Assembly (NCBI GenBank): GCA_003008705.1
Contig: PDUO01000018.1
Coordinates: forward strand, 646,630 to 710,629
Reading direction: 5' to 3'
From: Pezicula radicicola
Lineage: Eukaryota; Ascomycota; Leotiomycetes; Helotiales; Dermateaceae
DNA: 64,000 nt
The number at the start of each line of letters is the position of its first letter. Position 1 is the stretch's first letter. The position numbers and the translations under genes were made by a program. Below, piece by piece: positions 21,867 to 34,118 of the stretch. The notes under the pieces are model-generated. The model worked only from the letters and a program-made list of their open reading frames with translations, made no database searches and was not told the origin of the DNA.

Positions 21867-23725
21867 TGAATGCCCATGGCTATTATAGATACTACATAGA
21901 ATCATGACCTATTAAACACTGAAAAAGTAGTTTTCTCAGGTTTGGTTCCATAGGACTAACTCAATTGCAAAAGGGTGGGTAAATGCTTCAAATCCTAGTA
22001 TAGTGTTCTTGTTGATGTGTACTCGTTTGTCAGATATTGTGATACTTGCTCCTGTTGTTAAAAACTTGGGATCTTGGGCTTGTACCTTTCTTAAATAAGG
22101 TCTTATAATGTATACACTTTTAAGGGAATTGAGCGAGATTTACATCAAAATGGATTTTAGAACAGGAAATATAAGCGGCAATGATACACTTGCTTCTTCT
22201 ATCTTCGAAGCACTTCAAATCGCCTGCAAGCGAGCAGTTCTCAAACGCGCTCGAATAATGAGATCAAAAGGCACCGGCTTTCTTTGACAAAAATAATTAT
22301 CGTTATTGATTTACTGCTTAGGATCTGTACCCAAAGAAGATGGCCGAGAAAGAAACCCCAAGACGCTAGTAGCAAGCTATGCGGAGAAGCAATCAAAAAG
22401 TACCTCCGTAGCATAACTAGATAAATCACTTGACTGATCACCGCCTCAAACATAGAAAATGGAAGCACTTCTCACGTCAGGATGTCGGGATCCGTCTGAT
22501 CATCTGATGGCTTTGCTCAGCTCCATGGATCTGCCTCCTAAAAATAAGAATTTTTATGAAATGCGACCCTTAGACACTGAGAACTGAGAATCCCCATAGA
22601 ACGAGAGCACGCATTTTTTTGGTGCAACTAGAAGAAAATATGAAACTGTACAACGTGGCACCCTAAAATGTTCCGGGAGGGACAAAGGGGGAGTTGTTTG
22701 GATTTGGTTGGGTTGGGTTGGACGAAGATGATAAGGAAATGTCGTGCTGTTATATCCCCATATATTTTCTTCTTCCATGAGGATGAGAGGATGAGAAGAT
22801 GAGATGAGCCAACGGCCAAACCCCATACTTTCCCTTTATCTTTCAACAAGGATAAACTACAGTAAGATTTGTCTCCGACAAGACCCATGCACGTCATCAT
22901 CATTATCACGAACCTGCTCCTCGATTCGAGTCTCATTTAAAAGAAAAACGGAGCTCGATTCCTACCCAACGATAATACGATAATTGGGCGGCGCGGGCGG
23001 CGTGTGCGCGTGTAAAAAGACCCTAGGCTAGGTCTCCGAGATCATAGAACCCAAGTGTAGATCATATAAACAAAGCAGAAAGAGGTCCGAGTAATATCAA
23101 ATTAAATGCTTCCTCCTCCTTTTGTTTCTCTCTTCTTGTCATTCTCATTCTCATTCTCTCTTCTTCTCAACTTTACTGCCTAGGTACTCATCACACCGAA
23201 TTAATTTAGGGTTTCGAACTTGATACGAAAATCGCATCGCGCCGAGGCACAGCACCAGTCGGTAGGAAGGAAGGAAGCCCAGGAGTGCGAGTTGAAAGGT
23301 CAGATGAGACATTTTGGTTTGGGGGAACTACGTACTCGAGTACCGGTACGAGACCTGAAAGCAGAGACAAGAGAGAGAGAGAGGGAGAGGGAGAGTCAGT
23401 CGGAGTCAGACAGAACATGAACTTCGAGGACTTAAGAGGCTAGTGATCTGCGCCAATACCTTTTCATACGACGGCATTAGAGGGAATCAAGGCAGGGCAA
23501 GTCAAAGCAAAAGCAGGCACCATCTGCAAGCGCGAAATCCGGATTGAGGGACCATTGCGTCGGGGCTAGATAGAAAGTAGCTGGCCGGAGTTCGAATCCT
23601 TGTTCTCTCCTCCAATATTGTTTTCCCTTTCTTCCTCTCCTCTCTTCATTTCCTTTGCCTGTGGTGTTTAGGATAGGAGGAGAAAAGATTAGAGTAGAGA
23701 AGAGAGAAGAGGTGCAGAAGTGAAG
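21867..23725. other. Intergenic region, 1.9 kb, probable Rab gene leader on the right
   Basis: No supported gene. A GA-rich tract lies at about 23369-23396, with CT-rich stretches at 23100-23170. The right part probably is promoter and 5' UTR of the Rab gene. Confidence 0.5.
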
Positions 23726-24880
23726 ATGGCAGGAAGTTTGGAAGCTAAGATTGTGGTTTTGGGATCGCAAGGCGTTGGGAAGACGAGGTGAGTTTGCGGG
23801 GTGTGCTTTGATGCGGTGAAGGAACCGGAAAGGATGGGTTCTTTTCTTTTTTGGTTGACTACGTTGCTGATTTCGGGTTTTCGATTATTGTAGTTTGGTG
23901 CATCGGTATGTGAAGAATCAGTTCTCTCCAGCCAGCACTACGAGTACGGTCGGCGCAAGCTTTCTCACGAAACGGGTGGTGGACGATGATAGCGATACGA
24001 CTGTTAGACTGCAGATTTGGGATACAGCAGGCCAGGAACGTTTCCGGTATATATCCTCTCTTCCTCTATTCAATACCCCTCTTTACCAAGACCCACCTAA
24101 CTCGTAATTCTACATTACAGCTCCATATCGCGGCTCTATTACCGCGGAGCAAACGCCTGCATCCTCTGCTACAGCATAACAGACCTCTCCTCCTTCGAAG
24201 AAATGGGCATCTGGCTCACCGAACTCCGACGCAATCTCCCTCCCGAAATAATCCTACACGTAGTAGGCACGAAAGCCGATATCGTTGCGCAAAGTCCTTC
24301 GCAGCGTCAGGTTCCCTTCGAGCGGTGTATCGCATACGTAGCAGATAATCTAGCACCCGGACAATCGTCGACGCCGCCTCCAACCGCAACACCCTTGGGT
24401 TTTGAACGGCAGCAATCGTCTTCTCTGAGTGCGGCAGCTGCAGCTGGAGGCAGTGGTGGGTATATGAGTACGGGCTTCGATGGAGCTCGATCGCCGAGTT
24501 CAAAAAGAAGTAGTGGATTCTGGGGGCAGGATGTAGGTTGGGATTGCTGTCATGAAGTCTCTGCTGAGTCTGGAGAGGGTGTTGAGGAAGTATTTAGGGT
24601 CATAACGAGGAAATTGGTAGAGCAGAATCGGAAAATAACTGAAGCGATAACGAGTGCTACTGGCACACCAGGTCTCGCACCGGGTCTTAGAGAGCAGGAT
24701 GGATACTTCGACGGTGCGAATCCGAGGGGCAGTTTTAGGGTTGGACGGGATAGGAGGAGTTGGTTGGGGTTTCCGCCGGGCGTTTTTGTGGATGCTCCTC
24801 AGGATGGGGATGTAGAGAATGGGCATGCTGGGAATGGGATTGTGCATGGTGGGAAGAAGAGGGGTGGGAGGTGTTGTTAA
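23726..24880 (+). CDS. Rab-family small GTPase with low-complexity insert
   Basis: Membrane-traffic GTPase, 324 aa, from exons 23726-23787, 23894-24046 and 24121-24880. G1 is GSQGVGKTS (residues 13-21), interrupted by intron 1 at the serine codon. G3 is WDTAGQERFRSISRLYYRGA, formed across intron 2. G4 is TKAD and G5 about VSAES. The C-terminus GGRCC is a double geranylgeranylation site. Between G4 and G5 lies an unusual insert of about 90 residues rich in Ser, Gly, Ala and Pro (SSSLSAAAAAGGSGGYMS). A second linker of about 80 residues precedes the prenylated end, which explains the length compared with about 200 aa for ordinary Rabs. I cannot assign the exact Rab subfamily; a Ypt4-like divergent Rab is possible. 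Confidence 0.88.
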
Positions 24881-25900
24881 ATGGTTGGTTGGATATTGGA
24901 TGGACATGAGGATGGATGGGTATAACGCGAGCATGTCTGGATGATGGTTTGCATACATGTTTGTGTTTTTTGATGGATACCCTGGTGCAATGGCGTTGGA
25001 TGGATTTGTCTATCTTTCTTTGGACAGCTTGTGCATATTTGGATGTTTTGCGAGCGATATATGGCTGCTTGGTTTCTTTCACCATTGCATTCTGTCAGGC
25101 GTTACATCATTGGGGCCTTTGGTTTGGATCTGCAATCTGCATCGTATCTTGCATATGGGATGGGGTTTCTCGATCGCTGCTCATCATTTGGCATAATGGA
25201 TAATGATTTCTTACTGTTTCAATGATGAGTTCTTGCTTTTTTTTTCGCGTTCTGCAATTCTTGTGCCGTGCTGCTAGCAGCTACTGCATATGTTTGGGTT
25301 AAGCTATCTTTATTTATATACTTGAAGGCCTAATAATGCCTCAGTCCCTGTGGGATCTCAATGTAAATGCGAAGTACTATTCTACAAAGGACACTTGAAG
25401 CTGTTTCAACGGACTACATCACAGAGCATACATCCAGAGGAGAATCCTCCATATAAGGAGACTATTTACTATCCTTTAGCGAGCTCTCCTATTCCTTCCC
25501 CCCTATCCATCGCTAAATACTACTTAAAAACAATACGGAGTAAGTAGTCTCTCCTCTATCCCTTAACTTTAAGTAATATATAAATAATAATCTAGATTCC
25601 AAGTACTAGCAAACCTACCTACCTACATTATAGTAAAGCTTCCAACCAAAAGAGAGAGAAAAAGAAAAGAAATCCTAATCACTCATGACCCATAACAAAA
25701 CTTACCTTTTTCTAATTTCTACGAATTTAATTTCCCTTAACATCATATACTACTCATATACTAAAAAGTACCCCGAGCCAACACAAACACTATCCCATTC
25801 CTCTATTTATTCCACAAAACTTCTACAAATATCCTGCTTCAAACCCCCTCTCCTCTTATTCAAATCTATATTTTCTATACCTACTTCACGTCTCAGTCTA
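24881..25900. other. Intergenic region, Rab 3' side
   Basis: No gene supported. Becomes AT-rich after 25250 and includes TACGGAGTA at 25534-25542 and a CCTACCTACCTA run near 25613. Confidence 0.5.
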
Positions 25901-26224
25901 TCAAAATGGGATAATCAATCTCAAAACCACATCAGTCCCGAAAGTTGTCAACCTCCTCAATCTCTTCCTCTCCGCTACCCTATCAAGCTTTAAAAGAGAA
26001 AGCCCCTCAACCTCCTCCCCGGAGAAAATATCAACACCAAACCCAACACCAATCACACCAACCCCCATACCCATACCCACCCCCTCCGCCAACATACTAG
26101 CAACAGACACCCCGCAATGAACCTAGACCAACTCCCAATATCTCAAATAACTCTCCGTCATCCTAGTCGAAAAATACGGTAAATCCCAGATCTCAACTCC
26201 CAACTCCCGACTCGAAGCAGAAAC
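25901..26224 (-). pseudogene. Decayed or unrecognised coding block
   Basis: Read on the minus strand in one frame, the sequence gives protein-like text: SRELGVEIWDLPYFSTRMTE and YLRYWELV. Then comes a TAG at 26125-26123, and the same frame goes on with VHCGVSVASMLAEGVGMG and VDIFSGEEVEGLSLLKLD up to a stop at 25901. The amino-acid composition is protein-like on both sides of the stop. No start codon or splice junction was found that avoids the TAG. A broken remnant of a gene is the simplest reading; the family is not recognised. The Gly/Val-rich repeat in the middle lowers certainty. Confidence 0.35.
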
Positions 26225-27106
26225 ACTAAATTTTTTTTCGAATATTCGAAATAAGTGGTGTGAGTTGTAGGTTGGAAAGGATATTTGGGATAAGATGTTG
26301 GCGGGACTTTTTATGCAGTTTTTTTTTTTTTTTTTAACTTATGAGCATTTTATGAAGGTTTGTGGGGCCAAGGTTGTTTGAGGGGGAGGGTTTTAGGGGG
26401 AGGTAAGCTGAGGTGAGCTTTTTTGAGGTGGAGGTTGGCATTTGTTTGGTGTGTGGGTAATAGTTTTGGAATTGGGTGATTGATGTTGGATTGTCTGGGT
26501 GGGAGGTCTGATATTGAATATTGACAATTGCTTTTGGGAATATTTTGTTGTTGGGATGGACCCTTGTATTCAAATCGAGAAGTGTTCGTTCTTGTTTTTT
26601 ACATTGCTGTTGAAATTTGTGGAATGATGGATCTTACACTGTGAATGTGTTTAGTGCACTATGGAAATCAGTGGTTGGATATGAATGTTAGTGACACCAG
26701 TATTGAACGTGAAATCTTGTTGTTCTTATTTGGTTTTGGTGGCAGTTGGGGCAAATGAAGCCATGTCCATACGCTGAGGGTGTAAGAGTCTTGATTGGCA
26801 AGAGATGAGGAGCACTACTCCGTACTTGCTTGGTGTTCGAAGGTAATCGTGAAAAGAAGAGGATGTTTTAAGTGGCCGTGTATTCTTGACCTATGCAGAA
26901 GTCACCCTCCCATCGCTACCTCGAGATCGACATGCAAAGCTATTCCTCAATCAATATCTACCCTTCCCCAAAACCCCCATCCATAAAGCTCTCCATCGAA
27001 TCATAAAAAGACACTATTCTAGTATCTCCTCCCAAGAATATTATTGTCCTCTCACTCAAGCCGCTGTATTTTCTCGCCTACCGTCGTCCCTCCGCATCCA
27101 GACGAT
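26225..27106. other. Intergenic region with poly-T tract
   Basis: A run of 17 T at about 26319-26335, followed by G/T-rich sequence on the plus strand; TACTCCGTA at 26816-26824. No gene supported. Confidence 0.5.
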
Positions 27107-27862
27107 CTAGTAACCAAGGCTTGCGAGGTAATCAGCCAACTGCTCAACTGTCGTGGCCGCATTACCTGCGAAAGCGCTCTCGCCGTAGTGGGCCACAAGA
27201 ATGGCTTGGGTGGTCTTGACAATAACGACGCCCTCCCTACCCTATTATTTGGCCACTGAATTAGCGTTTCATCCTTATAACAAACAATGCGATATAGGCT
27301 CAACCTCCGCTCAACACTTTCCGGGCATGGCAGGAAAACGAACCTTTCTGGCGTAAAGACTTCTTCCCTCTGCTTTTGTGAGAACGTATCTCTCCCCACC
27401 AACGTGCAGTCCCTCAGCGTATAGCTTGTCAACTGAACCTCCGAGTGCCGCGACCACTTCCTTCATTTCCTCTGGAGATACCTGTCAAGGCATCAGCATT
27501 CTAGCCTCCAAGCATGGCCGTTCATCTGCGAGTGTAATATGGACGGGGGACTTTGAAAATGAACTCGGATGTGGTGAGGTTCGGAGATGTTTCACGTACG
27601 GTGAAGCCTTCACTTTTAGCCCAAACACTGTCGCCCGCTGCGCTGTAGATTGCTCCCTTGTCGAGATGGCCACTGCCAACAAGACTATATCACCATCAGT
27701 CCCAATCCATGCCCCCATAATCTCTCTGAAACGAGTGTGATGTGCCCATAACGTACCTAGAGTCAACATATGCTGTTGTTCGGCGGGTCAGCTCCGGTTG
27801 TGGTTATAGAGGGGTAAAAGGCAAAAAAGGAGGGGTCATTTGCTCATACCTTGCCACGACAT
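27107..27862 (-). CDS. Profilin
   Basis: Actin-monomer-binding protein of 128 aa, promoting actin turnover and formin-driven growth. Five exons (5' to 3'): 27862-27850, 27772-27757, 27684-27600, 27481-27344, 27241-27107. The first two are only 13 and 16 nt. Spliced start MSWQAYVDSSLVGSGHLDKG, then YSAAGDSVWAKSEGF, VSPEEMKEVVAALGGSVDKL, GGERYVLTKAEGRSLYARK, GREGVVIVKTTQAILVAHYG, and the end EQLADYLASLGY. This is a full match to the profilin fold sequence in order and length. The N-terminal W and Y and C-terminal aromatic residues of the poly-proline site are present. All introns are GT-AG. No damage seen. Confidence 0.95.
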
Positions 27863-30616
27863 TTCGAGAATATGAGATATGTGTGTATTGAAGACTGAGT
27901 GTGCGCGTTTATGGGAGTTGTTCGTGTATTGGGGTTGGAAGATGGATTTAGATTATTGTGTTGTCGTTTGAGGGGAGGTTGTTGGTTGATATAGCATTAG
28001 CACGCATGAGAGCATCACCGAGACGAGACGAGCGAAAGATTTGTGACCACCCCCACTACGGCAGAAAAGCACGTGATGGACAGGTACCTAGGCTGAAGAA
28101 AGTTGCTTTCTTTTTTTGTTCACTTAGTCATATATCAGGAAATGCAAGATTGAATGTTATCCTCCAGCTCTCTACTCTTTCCAAATGAGAACCCAAGATA
28201 GCTATCATAAAGTCACGTTGATAAGTGGGTCGTGCATCTGCTTCACTTTACTGAGAACATCAAAAGCAAGTTCTGATGAAAGTCATCATGAAGCTAGGCA
28301 GTTACTACACGTTCGTACCTACCTATGCATTGTACTATGCATGCTGGCATGGCAGATAGAATTTCTACAGTGTTGCAGCCAAGATTTTAACTTCTATATC
28401 TCATCCACTTACACATTACAATGACAGGCTGTTGCTCACAATGATTGATACCACAGGGGCAACAACTATGCACCTTCTCCAGCCCATAGCTGTGATGGCC
28501 TCTGTAAAGGTGTGTGCCTTTGCGAATTGTTGGGATAGCCATGCTTAGGACACGTGAAGTTGACACTTTTCCTATTTGGTAGGGAGATCGTTCACGTCCT
28601 TCCGTACTCTTCTAGGCCCGGACTTCCTGGCGTCTGTCTGGATAGAGCCTCATCATAATGGCATTTCTACGGAACACGGAAACGTCAAAAGGGAACTAAC
28701 TGACTACGTGCCCAAAGCAACGAAACCGCCCCGTCGTCATCAATGTCGACCTTTTCCAAATGGAGAGCAAGATAGCGAGATCACTTAACAGGCAGGCCTT
28801 TTTACTAAAGAAATTCTCAGGATGAGTGTAATAACCGTGACTACTCAGGGCGTGTATCAATACGATCAGCCGTATGTGCAGCATCTCGGGCTTTTTGTAG
28901 AATGGAGAGAAGATCATTCTGCTATCAATAGAGTGGCGGACAGTCGCAACGCCAAGCTTACGCATCACGGGGGATCTTAGGATCTTGATACTTTGGCACG
29001 GAGTTTAAGCCAAGACCTCTCGCTGCTCCGTGGTGATGTTCTGAAGTCGAGGGTCTCCCTACCCAGCACACAGGGCTGGCGTGAAACGTTACTGCTTCAG
29101 GAACACGACTTCATCATTGATCCCTTCTTGGACTACGTAGTACTTATTTATCGGACGAGATGGAACTTAAAAGACCAGCAACCTTATCATAAGGACCCAA
29201 ATACACAGGATAGTAGCGCAACTGATGTAATCCTGTAGAGACAACAAGGGGCAATCCCTCCTCTACGGAGTACTCCATAGGGTATTTTTTTGCGCAATAA
29301 TAATAACCGGCGGATACAGTACAGTAGGTACCGTATGTTCCCTCGTGGCGGGATGAACTCGAATAATATCAGCATTCTTACATGCTTAACCAATCTCTAC
29401 TACAGTATTTATTGTTGCCAAACGTCGTTTTAGAACGGCGGCATGGAAAGCAACAAGATCCCTCGAGGACGATCAGAAGATACGAGCACTCCGTACTGCA
29501 ACGTGGATCTCTTATCGGTTTCTACAAAACAATAGCCAGTATGAGATTGGGCCTAGATGTTTTGCGGCTGTTCGGGGGGAAATTGAAGTTCTCGTGAGTT
29601 GTGCAACTTGATGCTCGTGCGATTGTGCCATCCTGGATGGTGATGAAGATTTAGAGGGAGGAGATTGTCGCCGTGGAGGGCGTTTCATCTGGTCGTTATG
29701 TAAGATCAGCGACGCTAATGGGAACGAACAGACATGGATGGACACGTCCCTTGGAAAGTTGGGTGGTGTTGTCCCGTTGTCCCTTTGTCCCTCGCCAACT
29801 CCATCAACTGTCAACCACCGCACCACCCCTCCTTCAGCAGTCATCTTCGAAGCACACGGCCTGACTATTTCCAGAAACTTGCGACTAATTATAATTCTCT
29901 CGCTGGGTGGTCGCACAATACCTATTGTTTGGGCAGCTCTGGCCTTTTACTGGGCTTGCTTCTTTTCTATTAATTCCGAGATATATTGGCGCACCAGCTT
30001 CAGTAACTCCAAAACCCTTGTCATTGGGTCCTTCGGCGACTCGAGTAAGATTATGCCCTCGTTCTCTCTTGTGTGATACGCGCAACCCTTCCTTCTTGCA
30101 GGCTTCCAGAACACCATGCTCAGTGCTGTACCTTACAGTACACACTGCATGCTGCCGTACCAGCCCTTTTAAGCAGCACGATGCCTGGTTCTCCACATCT
30201 CAAGCCTTCCTCTATCCTGGCGGTCGATCAACCTCGCACCTGCAATTAAATTTTAACATTCCCTCAATTTGCGACAGCCAACAATCAATCATCACCGTCA
30301 GATGAGATTAGGGCTGAGGATAATGACGGTGAGCATGGAGTAACAGTGTAGATAAGTATTTCCCGTCCTTCGAGACTCTCTTTTGCCCCTTCTCCGGCAT
30401 TTCACCACTCTCCTTCACCTTTTCTTCAACGGCCAATAATTCAAGGTGTTCCTGGCGAGCGCTGTCCACTCCTTTGTATCCTTTGTATAAGCATAAACAG
30501 CTCGACCGCCTGTTTCACTGGCCATTGCCCTTTTGGCCACTCGGTCCTCTACCAACTGTTCCCGTATTTACCAGTATTTTGTTTCTTCCGTTCCTGGTGG
30601 GCTATTCCTGGGAGTG
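27863..30616. other. Intergenic region, 2.8 kb
   Basis: No supported gene on either strand. Contains TACGGAGTA at 29264-29272 followed at once by its partial mirror TACTCC. The last about 300 bases are pyrimidine-rich and probably a leader for the gene at 30617. Confidence 0.5.
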
Positions 30617-33282
30617 ATGGCAAAGTCAGCCAGCAAGTCATTGAGGAGCGAGCCTGCGGTGCCTCTTGTGGATGGGAGAGGTCGTGCTGCAGAACACCCT
30701 GGAACGTTTGGCGTCTCAGATCTCCCACAGGCGAAAACCGCGGATCTGAAAATCGCACGACAGTTTGACGTACCCCAGCATGGACAGGGGCCAAATAAAC
30801 TTCCTGAACGGCCTAGGACATCTAATGGACCTGCGAGGAACTTCTCATCTACTCGAAGGAACCCCGACAAGAGAGAAACGCGGGACGATCTTCACCTCAT
30901 CGTCAACCCTCTAGCAGCACACGGGAAAGGGACGACCTTCTATGACTTCCCTCTGCCTGGATCTTCACCAAAGTCTGTGACCATACCGAGGTCATTGTCA
31001 CCAGCGCCCTTTCCTCAGCGAAAATCGAGCCTAGCTGGATCAATTAGGTCACGGCATTCTGGGTCAGTTAAAGAGGAAATTGCGGAAATGGAAGATCCGA
31101 TGAACAACATTGGGATGGCTTTGGGTAGTCCGTCGCATCCGCCCGCACAATCGACACAAACACCCTGGAACCAGAATCAAACTCCAAATCAAAATTCTCA
31201 GCATGTCCGGTTCAACAATGTCAGGGTAGCCTCGCCAGAGGAGATGGACAGTTCAATGGACGGGTGGGATCGTGTAGATGCATCTGCTCCTCCTACCAAG
31301 CAGAAAAGTAAATGGAGTCTAGGGCGCTTATTTGGCGGAGGAAAGAAGCACGCGGCACCTCCAACACAGCCATTCTATCAGGTGCAGCCGGAGAACGGGG
31401 TTCAGAGACAGGCGACAGGATCTTCCGATTTTGGATCACCACCTGTCAGCGCAAATGAAAAGCCAAAAGGGAGAAGGCAGACAAATTCCGAGCGCAAAGA
31501 TATCAAGAATAAATCTGATATGAAGCGAGCCAACACAGCTCCTCACAGAGGTCCTACAGATTTCGAGTACAGGAGTGAGGGAAGGAGCACGCCTCAACTT
31601 ATGCTTGATGGCGGGCCAATGCTCGATGTCGACATTCCATCTGTTCACATGGAAAGATATAGTGTTATGTTTGGGAGTGTTCTTAAGCCAAATGCTTCAA
31701 GCTCATCAGCGTTACTAGCAAGACGACAAGCAACACTCGATAAGCTGAAAACTGTTAATGAAGCTCTTCGTGAAAAGGTTAGTATTTGGCGCTTGATATC
31801 GATTATCCTCAAAACTAATCAGCCTTGTAGGAGAGAGAATTGGAGGAAAAGGAGGAACAGCTCCTTAGGCCTCGCCGGGCTACGTCTCCTCAGCCTGGAA
31901 AAAGTCCAGCTTTCTCTCTTTTCCCAAACACGCCTTCTCGTTTACACGCAAGAGACCCGTCTCCATCAACTCCTCACAATAGGTCACCACTTCAACGGTC
32001 TAATACAGCTCCATCCGTCTCGCCTTCAAGGGCCAATTTCGAGGCCTCCCGAAAATCGAATGAAGAGCCAGTGCCAAAGGTAAAACCTGGTCTCAAAGCG
32101 CCGCCTATAATTCCACCACAGAAACCACTAAGTAGAAGTCTGTCCAACTCAAACGGAAAGCCTAAGCATCAGCCCATCATCACCCAATTCTCCCAAGAAG
32201 AATCGCATCTAGACTTAACTTCACCACATAGCAGTGTAATGAGTTACGAGAACGACGTATACGACCCATCTCCACTTCCTATGTTGAATATGAAACCAAC
32301 AATTGTTTCCCCTGCATGGGAGATGATAAACCCTCATCCTACAGCAGGCACCGGATCAACTAGTTCCGGATCCACTCTAAACTCGGCTTCATCAGCTGCC
32401 ACTTCCGTCAACTCACCACTCGACACTTTAGCAGTCCCGAGGGGGCGAGCTGGTACCATTACGAACTCGACGATTAGTACAACCTCAATGGAAGTGCCAA
32501 TTGCGTTCGCTCAACCTCCAACGCGCGATCGAATCCCAGCAGTACCCTCGAGATTAAAATCAAGCACTGAGGCAACTGATGTGTCTGCTCCCTCTCGACC
32601 AGCTATCCAGGGACACCACAAGTCCGACTCGGCAGTGGCATCACTACAAAAAGGCAATTCATTAGCTCAATCACTACTCCAAGCCTCCCATTCAAAGGAT
32701 GACTCTATCAGTGGGTTATCTATCGTATCGTCTAAAGGCGAAATAGTGGGATTATCAGAAGACGAACAACGCATTATAAATGCAGCTGATGTCTCTATTG
32801 CACGCCAGATCTCAGTATCTAGGCAGCAAAGACAACTCCTCATCCCAATTAAGAAATCTAATTCAACTTCGCCTTCTCCTACCAGCCAGAACGGTTCCTC
32901 AACCTCCTTAGCCACCTCAAATCAACGAAGTGCAAGCGGCCCAGACCTGAACCAGCCTTCGCCTTTAGGCTCGAACAAATACGGACCAAGCGTAATCTCG
33001 ATGCCAATAAACTTGACCGGCGGCGCAGACCATACGAGTCGACCACGGATAAAGGTTAAGACTGAGTTGACAGGTCTGGGCGAGAGATTAGTCGATAGTC
33101 CTGTAAGAGCTTTCACACCTACAGTAGTCGTTGTGCCTGGACCAGCAGATATCCGGAAAGGGCCTCAGGTCAGGAAGGGTAGTCCAGTCGGTGCTGGAAA
33201 TACCGGGGGACTGACTGTAGGCGGAGGCAACATGGAGCTTCAACACCGCAAGAGCGCAAGAGGTGTTGTTGAACACGCTTAA
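30617..33282 (+). CDS. Large disordered Ser/Pro-rich protein, function unknown
   Basis: Predicted protein of 870 aa from exons 30617-31777 and 31831-33282 (53-nt intron GTTAGT...TAG with a CTAAT branch site, phase 0). The reading frame is open upstream but the first ATG is 30617; an upstream exon cannot be excluded. Almost the whole protein is rich in Ser, Pro, Thr, Asn and Gln, as in intrinsically disordered fungal proteins. The one structured piece is a predicted coiled coil built across the splice junction: ARRQATLDKLKTVNEALREK joined to ERELEEKEEQLL. A basic patch KQKSKWSLGRLFGGGKK lies near residue 245. Many SP/TP sites suggest phosphorylation. I do not recognise the family. The conserved splice junction inside the coiled coil argues that it is real. 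Confidence 0.75.
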
Positions 33283-34118
33283 ACCTTCCTTCTCACTGAT
33301 CACCATTTTACCTACCTTACCAAACTCGGCTACGTTTTCTTTTCTATGTCCAAACTTTTCTATCTATTAGACTTCAAGGGAATTTTCATATCCAAGGTGT
33401 TCTAGGTGGGAGCGAGCGAGCGAGCGAAGCATTTTATCATCACAGGGGTATTTATTCTTGGATTAAACATTAAAATCACATATGGAAAGCTGGTTGTGAA
33501 GTATTGGGATGGAATTTATCAGGGAGGGGAATCGGACTCTTCCATCTTGCTGCGAAATGCTCTGGTAGTAATCCAGATACTTATTTTCTGGATCTTATTT
33601 TCTGGATCTTATTTTCTGGTCAATACTTTTTTCTTTTCTTATAGATATATAGCAAGGCGATGGGAGCTCACTCTTTCTTGTTGGATATAAGAGAGAGAGG
33701 GAAGCCTGCTTTTAGGCGTTTTTTTTATTGCCTTACGAGAGATACCAGATACCAAAATTTATGACTTCTTTTCTCAGTTCAAGACCTTGTTGCTCTTGTC
33801 TTGCGTTCGATTTGTTGTGTGAAGTTATTAAGTGATATAGTTATTTAGGCGACGAGGACTCTATACCTACCTACGTACTATTTACTAGTACCGCTTATAG
33901 CATTAGGATAGACAGATTAGCAGGCTTAAAACTACTTTATGAGTACTTTCTCCCTTACCAGAGGCTAGCAGCCTGTTAGTGCTTTAATATGTAGCAATTA
34001 GGCACATGACGCTTCTAATACCGTGATAATCGACATGAAATAGTATATATGTACATCTGAGCAAATATATGTATGTATATCATCTTATCTCCTCTACAAA
34101 GGTAACAAACAAACAAAT
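33283..34118. other. Intergenic region, convergent 3' ends
   Basis: Holds a GAGC tetranucleotide repeat at about 33410-33427 and a 14-bp tandem repeat described separately. AT-rich further right. No gene seen. Confidence 0.55.
33581..33619. repeat. 14-bp tandem repeat, 2.8 copies
   Basis: The unit TTATTTTCTGGATC occurs at 33581-33594 and 33595-33608, and an 11-base partial copy at 33609-33619, all without mismatch. Confidence 0.9.

Noticed and set aside
29512..29916. 134-codon minus-strand frame in the 27.9-30.6 kb gap
   Set aside because: Low-complexity Ser/Pro content, no motif, no splice support.
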